A DNA stretch of 64,000 bases from Formosa sp. Hel1_31_208 (GCF_900104785.1 NZ_LT629733.1:1830501-1894500), one strand, 5' to 3'. Shown: positions 15,645 through 25,895, counted from the stretch's first letter. Numbers and translations are program-made. Notes: generated by a model from the sequence alone, not told the origin.

Positions 15645-16025
15645 ATGAGATTACATAAAAATTGCCTGAATTGTGATAAGGAATTGAAAGGAAGAACGGA
15701 CAAAAAGTACTGTGACCCACAGTGCAAAAGTTCTCACCAATACAAAAAGGAAAAGGAACAGCCTGAGCGGTTTTACAATAAGGTAGATAACCAATTGAAG
15801 CTTAACCGAAAACTCCTCAAGGAGTACAATAAAGCTGGTAAAGCCGTCATAAGATCAGAGGTGTTGTTAAAGGAAGGGTTCAATCCAAAATTCTTTACTC
15901 ATTACTGGAAGAATAAAAAAGGAGACACCTACTTGTTTGTTTACGAATACGGTTTTTTTAAAAAAACGGAACACGGTGTTGAGAAATACGTATTAATAAA
16001 ATGGCAGGATTATATGTCTAAATAA
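15645..16025 (+). CDS. Small zinc-ribbon protein divergent from the recombinase
   Basis: The 126-residue protein carries an N-terminal CxxC...CxxxC metal site (Cys7, Cys10, Cys23, Cys27) of the DUF2116/treble-clef type, then a strongly basic linker (KKEKEQ) and an alpha/beta C-terminal half with several aromatic residues (FFTHYWKNKKGD, YEYGFFKK). It has no signal peptide. It is transcribed away from the recombinase with only 76 bp between their starts, and it is the only other gene between the array and the AraC gene. A DNA-binding accessory or regulatory role for the recombinase is inferred from position and zinc finger alone. Confidence 0.8.
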   Translation: MRLHKNCLNCDKELKGRTDKKYCDPQCKSSHQYKKEKEQPERFYNKVDNQLKLNRKLLKEYNKAGKAVIRSEVLLKEGFNPKFFTHYWKNKKGDTYLFVYEYGFFKKTEHGVEKYVLIKWQDYMSK

Positions 16026-16173
16026 AATTGTCCCGTATCTGTACCATTTTTATCGAAACGCCTATAAATAGGAGAGATGTACTTTATGTATCCGTTTCTA
16101 ATTTTACAGTGTTATAAGGTTAGTCAAATTGAATATGCATCAAATTAAACAGAATATTATTTAAATTTGTGAT

Positions 16174-17028
16174 ATGACCAGAGACTTTATAAATATCAAT
16201 GATTTTACCATACTTGTCGAGGAAGCTTCATCTGATAGTGTCTCTGTAGATTCTTGCCGTTTTGATGAGCCTGTAATAGCTGTAGCGTTTTATGGTTCAG
16301 GGAATGTTGATTTATCAGTTAAATACGGTAATAAACAAAAGGAATTTCAGTATACACGAGGACTTACATTATCTTTTTATGGAGATGCTGACGTTGAGTT
16401 TATTCATACGGTGTCTCCTGAAAAACCACTTCAGTGCATTCTCATAGCAACCTCATTAAGAAGTTTGGATAAACTTCCCAATGAAGAAGGTGAAATTTTT
16501 CTAAGTTTAATGAACGAATTAGTAAACCCATCGGATCATTATGTAGAAGGACCTTCTTTTTTTATGACTCCAGAAATGCAGTCTATTGTAGATTCTTTAT
16601 TCAATATTAAATATGAGGGAAAAACTAAAATGATGTTTTTTAGAAGTCAGATTACAGCTTTACTTTCTCATTTTTTTGGTCAATTAGCCTCTTTAAAAAC
16701 GGAAAAAATTAAATTACCAGAACGCGAAAAACTAAATCTGGCAAAAAAAATACTTTTAGAGAATTTAGAAAACCCACCTTCACTAACTGAACTTTCTAAA
16801 CAAATAGGCTTAAATACTTATAAGCTAAAAAGAGATTTTAAAGAACTCTTTGGTGTACCTGTTTTTAAATATCTGCAGAACGAACGCCTTACATTGGCTC
16901 ATAAAATGATTAGAAATCAAGAAATGACTGTTCAGGAAGCTGCATGGCACGTGGGTTATGATAGTCTCAGTTCGTTTTCTAATGCCTTTGAAAAAAAGTT
17001 TGGCTATCGTCCAAGTCAGATCAAGTAA
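16174..17028 (+). CDS. AraC-family transcriptional regulator
   Basis: The 284-residue protein has an N-terminal beta-rich sensing domain and a C-terminal AraC double helix-turn-helix (about 185-284). The motifs are PPSLTELSKQIGLNTYKLKRDFKELFG and, in the second helix pair, VQEAAWHVGYDSLSSFSNAFEKKFGYRPSQ. Such proteins activate nearby or distant genes on binding a small ligand. A perfect TAAATTTG -7 element at 16162-16169 lies just 4 bp before the ATG, so the transcript may have almost no leader, or the start may be further in. No target is obvious in the window. Confidence 0.93.
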   Translation: MTRDFININDFTILVEEASSDSVSVDSCRFDEPVIAVAFYGSGNVDLSVKYGNKQKEFQYTRGLTLSFYGDADVEFIHTVSPEKPLQCILIATSLRSLDKLPNEEGEIFLSLMNELVNPSDHYVEGPSFFMTPEMQSIVDSLFNIKYEGKTKMMFFRSQITALLSHFFGQLASLKTEKIKLPEREKLNLAKKILLENLENPPSLTELSKQIGLNTYKLKRDFKELFGVPVFKYLQNERLTLAHKMIRNQEMTVQEAAWHVGYDSLSSFSNAFEKKFGYRPSQIK

Positions 17029-17364
17029 CAACTTTTTGAACAAATCTTACTCCTTTTAAGACAAACCCATCGTTTGTTGTCCGCCTAAATTTGTCTTGTA
17101 ATTAAAACTTATAAAGACATGAAAACTACACGCGCCATTTTATTCAATTTCCTGTGTCCTAACGCACAACCAGAATTTTTCCATTATATGAGAAATATTG
17201 TGTAAATAGTTCTAATTCATAAGCTAAAGTCTCTATTAGCCATTGGTTTAACTCCTAGTTATTGTTTACTTGAATATGATACTACTTGTACCAAATTTGT
17301 ATCAAATATTGATTAGAGTCTATAAATGTTGATAAATCACTTTCTGTATCGGAAAATAGAATTT
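17029..17364. other. Intergenic region with a promoter-like element and a 28-codon ORF
   Basis: A perfect TAnnTTTG word (TAAATTTG, 17086-17093) precedes a 28-codon frame from ATG 17119 to TAA 17205 that begins MKTTRAILFNF. It may be a real short peptide, or the remnant of a gene once controlled by the AraC protein. Nothing else coding is seen before the hydrolase. Confidence 0.35.
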
Positions 17365-18249
17365 ATGAAGTCTTACTGCTTATGTCTTGGAATGTTACTT
17401 TCGGTTTTGTGCTCAGGACAAACCGTTAACACATTTACATATAGTGTAAAAGGCAGCGATTCACTAAAGCTAGATGTTTATATGCCAAAAACGATAACTT
17501 CTGAGCAAAAATTACCTGTTATCATATGGATGCATGGAGGTGGATTTGCAGGTGGTTCAAGACATAGCAAGCGAATAGTTGAGCTAATGAATACTGCCAC
17601 CGAAAAAGGATACATTGGTGTTTCAATGTCATATCGATTACTGAGAAAAGGTGCAAGGACCGGATTTGGCTGTCAATGCTCAAAGCAAGATAAACTCTAT
17701 GCTTTCGCTAATGCTGCTACTGAATTTTTAGAAGCCACCAACTTTATTATTTCAAATAGTGAGGCTTTTCAAATTGATATTACAAAAATAATAGCAGGAG
17801 GAAGTAGTGCAGGTGCAGAAGCAGTATTAAGTGCTGTTTATATGAAAGACTATTTTATAGAAGATGTATCGCCATATGATCACATAAAATTCGCAGGCTT
17901 AATATCTTTTGCAGGTGCTATGGTTGATGAAAATTATATTACAGTAGACAATGCAGTGCCTACAGTGCTGTTTCACGGTACAAAAGACAATTTGGTGCCT
18001 TATGAGAGAGCAGCACACCATTTTTGTAATGACGTTGATAAAGGTTATTTAGTATTGAGTGGTTCTGGTAGAGTTTATAAACAACTTGAACTTTTGAATC
18101 AGTCCTATTATCTGTATAAAATTGAGGGAGGGACACATGAGGTCGCGACGACCGCATATGACGAATTAGAGGATTTTTTTATGTTTCTAAATAAAACGGT
18201 CATTAACTCTAAAGTTATTCAAACCAAGCGCTTAGAAACTCAGCATTAA
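17365..18249 (+). CDS. Secreted alpha/beta-hydrolase (esterase/lipase type)
   Basis: I choose ATG 17365, because the product then starts with a proper signal peptide (MKSYCLCLGMLLSVLCSG); an in-frame ATG at 17326 would add 13 residues before it. The mature protein shows the hormone-sensitive-lipase-like MHGGGF oxyanion motif and the nucleophile elbow GGSSAGAEA. Candidate triad partners are an Asp in HGTKDNLVPY and a His in EGGTHEVAT. It would hydrolyse an ester outside the cytoplasm, possibly acetyl or feruloyl groups on sugars, as is common beside polysaccharide loci. The substrate is not evident. Confidence 0.85.
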   Translation: MKSYCLCLGMLLSVLCSGQTVNTFTYSVKGSDSLKLDVYMPKTITSEQKLPVIIWMHGGGFAGGSRHSKRIVELMNTATEKGYIGVSMSYRLLRKGARTGFGCQCSKQDKLYAFANAATEFLEATNFIISNSEAFQIDITKIIAGGSSAGAEAVLSAVYMKDYFIEDVSPYDHIKFAGLISFAGAMVDENYITVDNAVPTVLFHGTKDNLVPYERAAHHFCNDVDKGYLVLSGSGRVYKQLELLNQSYYLYKIEGGTHEVATTAYDELEDFFMFLNKTVINSKVIQTKRLETQH

Positions 18250-18349
18250 TTGTGGTATTTTATGCTGTTAAGGTTGGTTTTGTAATCTCTAATATTAATG
18301 CTATTTTGTACAATGAAATAGCTATGAATTTAAAAAAGACTATTACTCT

Positions 18350-21163
18350 ATGAAAAATAGTAGTATGAGATTACTGACTGTAAGCCTTTTTTTAGTGTTC
18401 TGTATTGGCATGCGAGCACAGGAAATTCCTCCAGTTGAGATTTATTCCACGAAGCAATATCATGCAGAGAACCAAAACTGGGCTATTTCTCAATCTTCAG
18501 ATCAAAATATATTTGTAGCAAATAATAAAGGATTATTAGAATTTAATGGAGAGTCATGGCGACTTTATTCTTCGCCTCAAGAAAGTATCATGAGAGCTGT
18601 ACTAGCTGTTGATGACGTAGTGTATACAGGGAATTATATGGAGTTTGGATATTGGAAACGAGATAAATTCGGAAAATTAAATTATACATCGTTATCGCAA
18701 ACTCTCAATTTACCTTTGGTAGAGGATGAGGAAATATGGAATATTCTTAAGTTAGACGATTGGATTCTTTTTCAATCATTAGATAGAATTATTATATATA
18801 ATACGAGTGATGGTGGATATAAAATAATTAATTCTAAAACAAAACTCACAAAAGCATTTAAAGCAGATGATTCAATATTTTTCCAAAGTATTAATCTAGG
18901 ACTCTTTAAAATCGAAAACGGGAAAGCTCAATTGTTTATTGATGATGATATCGTGAAAGAGAATACTGTTGTTAATATGTTTATTCATGAAGGTGAGTTT
19001 TTAATTCAAACGCAAAATCAAGGCTTTTTTACCTATAAAAATAACAGTCTTGAAGCATGGAATATTTCTACACAAAGTATACTAAATCAGGTGAGTGTTT
19101 ACAATAGTATTCAGCTTAGCGATAAAAGTTTCGCTCTAGGGACAATTTCAAATGGCATCATTTATTTGCACCCCAATGGCGATATGAACTATCAAATTAA
19201 TCAATCTAACGGATTAAGTAATAATACCGTATTATCACTTTTTGAAGACGATGATTATAACATCTGGTTAGCACTAGATAATGGGATTAATTGCGTGAAT
19301 ACAAATTCTCCGTTTAGTATCTATAATGATCAAAAAGGAACCATAGGAACGGTATATACCTCTATTGTGCATAATGGTCTCTTGTATTTAGGAACAAATC
19401 AAGGGTTGTTTTACAAAAGCTTAAAATCAAAAGATGATTTTAAATTCATTAAAGAAACACGAGGGCAGGTATGGTCATTAGCAGAACTATATGATACCTT
19501 GTTCTGTTCTCATAATAACGGCACCTTCATTGTCGAAGAAGATACCGTTAAAACAGTTAATAATAGTGATGGCACGTGGAATGTAAAACCGATAGCCACA
19601 AATCAAAATCTATTATTGGAAGGGAGTTATAACGGACTAAATATTCTTGAACTAAAAAATGGTGAGTGGAAATTTAAAAATAAGATTGAAGGATTTGACA
19701 TTTCATCACGTTACTTCGAATACTATCCATCTAATCAAGTTTTTGTTAGTCATGAATATAAAGGTGTTTTTAAATTAAAAGTTGATGAGCAATTCACAAA
19801 AATTTTGAGTGTGGATAAAGATACTTCGGTAGATAAAGGGTTGCATTCAAGTTTATTAAAACACAATGGTAATATTCTATACACATATAAAGATGGTGTG
19901 TATAAATATAATAAGGACTTGTCTGCTTTTAAAAAAGATAGTTTGTTAAGCCTATCTTTTAATCCAAACACTTATATCTCTGGTAAACTCGTAAAATCTG
20001 ACGAAACAAATAAATTGTGGAGTTTTTCAAGTGATGGGCTTAGCTATATTTCTTCAGGGAAACTAAGCGAACAACTAGAAATAGAAAAAATCTCACTTCC
20101 AAGTTCTATTAGAAACAATATGGGAGGTTATGAAAACATAAGCCATATGATGGATCAGAAATATTTGTTTGGGTCATCTTCTGGTTATTTATTAATTGAT
20201 TTAGATAAGCTATCTCATAAGGTGTATACAATTAATGTTAATGCAGTAAGTACTTATGTTAATAATAATGAGAGTGCAGAAGTTGTCATTTCTGAAAAAG
20301 GAAATTTCAAAAATAAAGAGAACGATATTGAGTTTAGTTACAGTGTTACGGAGTATGACAAATATATTGAAGCAGAGTATCAATATCAGTTAGAAGGTGC
20401 TTACAACCAGTGGAGTGATTGGACTACAAAACCAAGCGAACGTTTTAAGAATTTACCATCAGGTGAATATACATTTAGAGTTAAAGCAAAAGTTGGAGAT
20501 AACTTAAGTGTGAATGAAGCCACATATGAATTCACAATTGCTAAACCTTGGCACCTCACTAATGCCATGTTAACTATATACTTTCTGAGTTTTATAGTCT
20601 TATTATTATTAACACATAATATTTATAAACGATACTATAAAAAACAACGAGAAGGCTTTTTAAAGACTGCACAGCGTGAAATAGAAATGAAAAAACTAGA
20701 AAACGAGCAGCAGTTAATGAGTTTTAAAAATGAAAAGTTACGACAAGATATTGAAGGCAAAAATAGAGAGCTAGCTATCTCTACTATGAGCCTTATAAAG
20801 AAAAATGAGTTTTTAAATACTATTAAAAATCAATTAAAAAGTGTTGAAAAAGATCAAGATGTTAAGTCGGTTATCGCAGTTATTGATAGAAACATAAACA
20901 ATACAGACGATTGGAAATTTTTCCAAGAAGCCTTCAATAACGCAGATAAAGATTTCCTAAAAAAAGTAAAAAGTAAACACCCAGATCTTACGCCAAATGA
21001 TTTAAAATTATGTGCCTATCTGAGGTTAAACCTTACATCAAAAGAAATAGCACCTCTCCTGAATATATCTCCTAGAAGTGTGGAAGTTAAGCGTTATCGC
21101 CTTAGAAAAAAAATGGATTTACCACATGAGTTTAGCTTAACAAATTATATACTGGATATATAA
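18350..21163 (+). CDS. Membrane sensor-regulator: beta-propeller, Y_Y_Y and LuxR-type HTH
   Basis: The 937-residue protein has a signal peptide ending near residue 24 and two-component-type beta-propeller repeats through about 650. A Y_Y_Y domain follows (about 660-735, with PSGEYTFRVKAKVGDN), one membrane helix (about 743-765), a coiled coil (about 770-830) and a C-terminal LuxR-type HTH (about 875-930: LTSKEIAPLLNISPRSVEVKRYRLRKK). It lacks histidine-kinase and receiver domains, so a periplasmic glycan signal must pass straight to a DNA-binding domain on the cytoplasmic side. It lies 236 bp upstream of susC on the same strand, the usual place for the activator of a polysaccharide locus. Confidence 0.92.
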   Translation: MKNSSMRLLTVSLFLVFCIGMRAQEIPPVEIYSTKQYHAENQNWAISQSSDQNIFVANNKGLLEFNGESWRLYSSPQESIMRAVLAVDDVVYTGNYMEFGYWKRDKFGKLNYTSLSQTLNLPLVEDEEIWNILKLDDWILFQSLDRIIIYNTSDGGYKIINSKTKLTKAFKADDSIFFQSINLGLFKIENGKAQLFIDDDIVKENTVVNMFIHEGEFLIQTQNQGFFTYKNNSLEAWNISTQSILNQVSVYNSIQLSDKSFALGTISNGIIYLHPNGDMNYQINQSNGLSNNTVLSLFEDDDYNIWLALDNGINCVNTNSPFSIYNDQKGTIGTVYTSIVHNGLLYLGTNQGLFYKSLKSKDDFKFIKETRGQVWSLAELYDTLFCSHNNGTFIVEEDTVKTVNNSDGTWNVKPIATNQNLLLEGSYNGLNILELKNGEWKFKNKIEGFDISSRYFEYYPSNQVFVSHEYKGVFKLKVDEQFTKILSVDKDTSVDKGLHSSLLKHNGNILYTYKDGVYKYNKDLSAFKKDSLLSLSFNPNTYISGKLVKSDETNKLWSFSSDGLSYISSGKLSEQLEIEKISLPSSIRNNMGGYENISHMMDQKYLFGSSSGYLLIDLDKLSHKVYTINVNAVSTYVNNNESAEVVISEKGNFKNKENDIEFSYSVTEYDKYIEAEYQYQLEGAYNQWSDWTTKPSERFKNLPSGEYTFRVKAKVGDNLSVNEATYEFTIAKPWHLTNAMLTIYFLSFIVLLLLTHNIYKRYYKKQREGFLKTAQREIEMKKLENEQQLMSFKNEKLRQDIEGKNRELAISTMSLIKKNEFLNTIKNQLKSVEKDQDVKSVIAVIDRNINNTDDWKFFQEAFNNADKDFLKKVKSKHPDLTPNDLKLCAYLRLNLTSKEIAPLLNISPRSVEVKRYRLRKKMDLPHEFSLTNYILDI

Positions 21164-21399
21164 TAACAATACATTTGCCCAAAGAAACACAACATTGCCT
21201 ATACATGGGTGGTAATTGTGGTGTTGCAATGTCCTAAGAATACAGTTCCAAAATTGCCAACTAACTGATTTTAACATAGATTAATTGCGTAATTAGTAAA
21301 AATACCTTCTTTTTTTTGAGATGTATATTTATTGTATAGTCCTTTTTTAAGGAATTATTAACGTTATGCACTAAGTTGCATGTTATAACTAACACAACT

Positions 21400-24300
21400 A
21401 TGTATTCAAAATTATTTACAATTTTAGTAGTCATTTTTTCTGCTTCACTTTATGCACAGAATATAAATGTGACAGGAACAATTACTGAGACATCTACTGG
21501 TATACCACTTCCTGGAGTTAATGTCCTCGTGAAAAACACGTCCAAAGGAGCATCTACAGATTTTGATGGAAAATTCGTCCTGAATGATGTATCTATCAAT
21601 TCGGTTTTAGTAATCTCATATTTAGGTTATAAAACAAAAGAAATTACAGTAACGAATGCGGAGCCTTTGTTCATTACTTTAGATGAAGATTCAGAATCAC
21701 TTGACGAGGTAGTGGTAATTGGTTATGGTACACAACGAAAGAAGGAGATTACAGGTGCGGTTTCAGTAGTTTCTAGCGAAACTATTGAAAATTTAAAACC
21801 AACTCGAATTGAACAAGCACTTCAAGGACAAGTTGCTGGTGTCAATATTGTGTCAAATTCTGGATCACCTGGAGCCTCTGCTACGATAAGTATTAGAGGT
21901 GTTTCTACCAATGGAGATTCACGTCCTTTAATTCTGGTTGATGGAACAGTGGTCGAAGACCTTAGTGTTATCAATCCAAATGATATTGAAACAGTTAATG
22001 TGTTAAAAGATGCAACAGCCGGTATATACGGTGTGCGTGCTGCCAATGGTGTTATATTAATAACAACAAAATCAGGTCGTAAAAGTATGCCGTTAACAGT
22101 GGAATTAAATACTTATGGCGGATTTCAAGAAACTACAAGGACATTACCAGTGTTAAATGCCACCGAGTACGCCCTTTTGTTAAATGAAGCTTATGCGGCT
22201 AATGGAGAAAATATACCATTTTCGAACGTCGCAGGTTTAGGGCAAGGTACAAATTGGCAAGATAGAGTCTTTCAAAAGGCGCCTATAGTGAGTACCGCGA
22301 TTACACTTAAGGGTGGTGGAGAAAAATCAACTTATGCTTATGGTGGGTCATTTTTAACCCAAGATGGTATTGTTGGTGGTGATAAGTCAAACTTTTCAAG
22401 GCTAACACAACGCTTAAGTTATAGTTTAGATTTTCTTAAAAACTTCAAGATTAATACGGGTGTCACTTGGACGCACACTTCAAGAAGAGTGCTTCCTGAA
22501 AATGGAATTGGTTCCGTTTTATTTAACGCTATTAACATAGCGCCAACCATAAATACGAATCAAGCTGCAAATGACTTAGGATTTGAGATAGTTAATCCGA
22601 TTAAACAAATTAACAATACATTTAACAGAGGCTTAGTTGATAAAATAAATGGTAATATTAATTTATCATATAATTTTCTGGAACACTTTACAGCTCAGGC
22701 AAGTTACCAGTTTAATTATGCAGAAGTAGATAGTAAAGTGTTTTCTCCAGAAATTGACTATGGTATTCAGGGTACAGTAGATAAAGTGTTCGATATTCAA
22801 AGAAATCAAGTTGTAGAAACTAAGAGTTTTTTTAGAGACTATACGTTTGATGCCTTTATAAAGTATGAAAATAAATTTAATGATATCCATAATTTAAATG
22901 TACTGTTGGGAACCTCAGTTTTTAAAACTACAGGTAATAATACAGGGAATGTAGGATTTGGTATTGTCGATAATTTTGTTGGTAATGCAAATATAGAGAG
23001 CGCCACTAATATTCAAAACATCTTTCCTTTCGATTCTGGTTTTGACTCAAGATTATTATCATATTTCGCCAGAGTACAATATGATTATAATGGGAAATAT
23101 TTAGTTTCCGCAGTGATAAGACGTGATGGGTCAAGTAATTTCGGACCTAAGAATAAGTTTGGTTATTTCCCATCTGCATCTGTTGGATGGATCGCCTCCG
23201 AAGAAAACTTCATGGCTACTAATTCGTTTATAGACTTCTTAAAGATAAGAGCCTCCTATGGTGTGTTAGGTAACGACCGAATTGGAGCATTTAGATTCGT
23301 TTCAGTTCTTGATGGAGAAGGTGTTTATCCGTTTAATGATTTACTAAATTTCGGTACTACTCCTGGAGCTATCTCTAACCCAGAAATTAAATGGGAAAAA
23401 CAAAAAACACTTGATATAGGATTGGATATGCGTTTCTGGGAAAATAGAATGGATTTAACACTTGACTATTATAAAAAGCGTACCGAAGATTTACTCGTTT
23501 CACCACCCGTATCAGGAATATTAGGAGCCTCGGGTCCAGGCTCACTTTCACCATTTATTAATGCTGGAGTGATAGAAAATAAAGGGTTTGAATTTTCTCT
23601 TGGTTATACAGAACAATTGAGTGAAAATTTTAAAATGAATATTAAATACAACGTTTCAACCATTGATAATAATGTCATCTCTGTTAGTAGTTCTGGAGAT
23701 TTTATTCCTGGAGGACAATTTGGTGTAGGTCAAGCTCAACCCTCTAGAATGGAAGCTGGTCAGCCAATTGGTTATTTCAGAGGATTTAGAACAGCGGGAA
23801 TATTTCAAAATCAAGCCCAGATAGACACTTCACCTATTCTTAATGGGAATACACAGCCAGGGGATTTAATTTTTGTAGATATTAATGGTGATGGTGTAAT
23901 CAATGATGATGACCGAACTAATATTGGAGACCCAATTCCAACAGCAACAATGGGTTTAAATCTTTCTTTTGATTATAAGAATTTCGATTTTGGCGCATAT
24001 GCATTTGCCTCTGTAGGAAATGATATCGTGAGAAATTTTGAACGTAACATACCAAATGCTAACCGATCCGTTTACTTTCTAGATCGCTGGACTGGTGAAG
24101 GAACCAGTAACTCATTCCCAAGAGTAACCACAGGAGCAACAAATAATACGCTGTTTTCAGATTTTTATGTTGAAGATGGATCGTTTATCCGACTTCAAAA
24201 TGTGCAGTTAGGGTATTCATTCTCATCTGACCTTTTAGACAAATGGGGACTAAAAAAATTACGACTATATGTCTCTGCAAGTAATTTAGTAACGTTAACA

Positions 24301-24417
24301 AAATATAGTGGATACGATCCAACAGCATCAACAGGAGAACCTATTGGTGGTGGTATTGATTATGGATTTTATCCGTCACCAAGAACATATTTATTAGGAA
24401 TGAACTTAAAATTTTAA
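21400..24417 (+). CDS. SusC-like TonB-dependent outer-membrane transporter
   Basis: I choose ATG 21400 because it gives the signal peptide MYSKLFTILVVIFSASLYAQ; an upstream in-frame TTG at 21376 adds eight unlikely residues. The order is a carboxypeptidase-regulatory-like domain (about 22-100), the SusC box ending DEVVVIGYGTQRKKEITGAV, the plug (LQGQVAGVNIVSNSG, SIRGVST, ILVDG) and a large beta barrel ending with LGMNLKF. It imports oligosaccharides with energy from TonB/ExbBD and is capped by SusD, encoded 7 bp downstream. Neighbouring GH16/GH17/GH30 enzymes point to beta-1,3-glucan oligosaccharides as substrate. Confidence 0.95.
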   Translation: MYSKLFTILVVIFSASLYAQNINVTGTITETSTGIPLPGVNVLVKNTSKGASTDFDGKFVLNDVSINSVLVISYLGYKTKEITVTNAEPLFITLDEDSESLDEVVVIGYGTQRKKEITGAVSVVSSETIENLKPTRIEQALQGQVAGVNIVSNSGSPGASATISIRGVSTNGDSRPLILVDGTVVEDLSVINPNDIETVNVLKDATAGIYGVRAANGVILITTKSGRKSMPLTVELNTYGGFQETTRTLPVLNATEYALLLNEAYAANGENIPFSNVAGLGQGTNWQDRVFQKAPIVSTAITLKGGGEKSTYAYGGSFLTQDGIVGGDKSNFSRLTQRLSYSLDFLKNFKINTGVTWTHTSRRVLPENGIGSVLFNAINIAPTINTNQAANDLGFEIVNPIKQINNTFNRGLVDKINGNINLSYNFLEHFTAQASYQFNYAEVDSKVFSPEIDYGIQGTVDKVFDIQRNQVVETKSFFRDYTFDAFIKYENKFNDIHNLNVLLGTSVFKTTGNNTGNVGFGIVDNFVGNANIESATNIQNIFPFDSGFDSRLLSYFARVQYDYNGKYLVSAVIRRDGSSNFGPKNKFGYFPSASVGWIASEENFMATNSFIDFLKIRASYGVLGNDRIGAFRFVSVLDGEGVYPFNDLLNFGTTPGAISNPEIKWEKQKTLDIGLDMRFWENRMDLTLDYYKKRTEDLLVSPPVSGILGASGPGSLSPFINAGVIENKGFEFSLGYTEQLSENFKMNIKYNVSTIDNNVISVSSSGDFIPGGQFGVGQAQPSRMEAGQPIGYFRGFRTAGIFQNQAQIDTSPILNGNTQPGDLIFVDINGDGVINDDDRTNIGDPIPTATMGLNLSFDYKNFDFGAYAFASVGNDIVRNFERNIPNANRSVYFLDRWTGEGTSNSFPRVTTGATNNTLFSDFYVEDGSFIRLQNVQLGYSFSSDLLDKWGLKKLRLYVSASNLVTLTKYSGYDPTASTGEPIGGGIDYGFYPSPRTYLLGMNLKF

Positions 24418-24424
24418 TAAGACC

Positions 24425-25888
24425 ATGAAAAATTTAAAAATCACTTTTGTTTTTATAGCATTGATTATCATGGCTTCATGCAGTGATGATTTCGTAGATG
24501 TTAAATCTAACAATGAAAACTCAGAAGATTTCTTTAACACCGAAGAAGATTATCAAAACGCTTTGATTGCAGCATACGACCTATTACAATCGACATATAT
24601 CAATGTGATGTTAGGTGATATTGCCTCTGATAATACTTTAGCTGGTGGTGGTGATTCAAATGATGGACCAGGAATACAAGAAATTGATGATATGATTCAT
24701 ACGCCAATTAATGAAGAACTGAGCAACATATGGGAATGGATGTATGCAGGTGTTAATCGTGCCAATTATATTTTAGAATTTCAAAACAATATTAATTTCG
24801 ACGGCAAAGAAGCTGTTTTAGCTCAAGCTCGATTTTTAAGAGCTTACTACTATTTTGAATTAGTTAAGTTTTTTGGAGATGTCCCTTTTGTTATTGACAG
24901 ACGAATACAGTTTGGAGATCAATTTGAAATTCCAAAAACATCTAAAGATGTGATATATGATCAAATTGAATTAGATTTAATTTATGCTGCGGAAAACTTA
25001 CCTTATGTACAGCAACAGACCGGAAGAATTACAAAAGGAGCCGCACAAGCACTTTTAGGTAAAGTCTATTTGTTTCAAGACGAGTTTGCATTATCTGCAG
25101 CAGTATTAGAAGATCTAATTAATAATGGACCATATGATTTACTTGTAGATTATAGTACGATGTTTGAGAATGATAATGAGAATAATATTGAATCGGTTTT
25201 TGAAGTACAGTATACCGATGTTGAAGGAGCATCCTTTGATTGTTTTCAGTGTAGTGAAGGTAACATTGCTGTTGGGTTTAATGGTATCAGAGGATATAAC
25301 GGTCCTATTTTTGAATCTGGCTTTAGCTTTAATGTCCCTACACAAGAAGTGGTTGATGAATTTGAAGAAGGAGATTTACGACTCGAAACTGCCATATTAG
25401 ATATTGAAGCGTGGGCTGCAGAAACAGGCGCTACATATAGTACAGGAAATGAACATACAGGATATTACAATAGAAAATATATTGCTCGTGAGGGCGATTT
25501 AAATATTGGAGATGCTAATTTAACTAACCCTAATAATTACAGAGCAATACGTTTTGCCGATGTGTTATTAATGGCAGCTGAAGCATTAAATAGAGGAGGA
25601 ATTAATGATATGCAAGCACAAAGCTATCTCAATAGAGTTAGAGAACGTGCTTTTGGTAATTCTGATCATAATGTGACTTTAACTGGAGTAGCATTAACTA
25701 ATGCAATTTATCACGAAAGACGTGTCGAACTTGTTGGAGAAGGTCATCATTTTTTCGATCTTGTAAGAACAGGTCGTGCTGCTGATGAAATTGATGGTTT
25801 TCAAGAGCAAAAACACGAACTATTTCCAATACCGTTAATTGAAATACAATTAGCTGGAGGGCAATGGGAACAAAATCAAGGATATTAA
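24425..25888 (+). CDS. SusD/RagB-like glycan-binding lipoprotein
   Basis: The 487-residue lipoprotein (lipobox IMASC, Cys19) has the SusD N-terminal pattern (FFNTEEDYQNALIAAYD), the TPR-containing core (AQARFLRAYYYFELVKFFGDVPFV) and the C-terminal segment with YNRKYI, YRAIRFADVLLMAAEALN and ERRVELVGEGHHFFDLVRTG. It forms the surface lid of the SusC transporter and binds the glycan. It is 7 bp after susC and 7 bp before the next lipoprotein gene, so these form one operon. Confidence 0.95.
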   Translation: MKNLKITFVFIALIIMASCSDDFVDVKSNNENSEDFFNTEEDYQNALIAAYDLLQSTYINVMLGDIASDNTLAGGGDSNDGPGIQEIDDMIHTPINEELSNIWEWMYAGVNRANYILEFQNNINFDGKEAVLAQARFLRAYYYFELVKFFGDVPFVIDRRIQFGDQFEIPKTSKDVIYDQIELDLIYAAENLPYVQQQTGRITKGAAQALLGKVYLFQDEFALSAAVLEDLINNGPYDLLVDYSTMFENDNENNIESVFEVQYTDVEGASFDCFQCSEGNIAVGFNGIRGYNGPIFESGFSFNVPTQEVVDEFEEGDLRLETAILDIEAWAAETGATYSTGNEHTGYYNRKYIAREGDLNIGDANLTNPNNYRAIRFADVLLMAAEALNRGGINDMQAQSYLNRVRERAFGNSDHNVTLTGVALTNAIYHERRVELVGEGHHFFDLVRTGRAADEIDGFQEQKHELFPIPLIEIQLAGGQWEQNQGY

Positions 25889-25895
25889 ACAATTT

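Noticed and set aside
21180..21240. CACAAC...GTGTTG words upstream of the susC gene resembling cassette-site boxes
   Set aside because: The inner stem, central hairpin and lead-in motif are missing and the arms pair poorly; it is far from the array and inside a promoter region.
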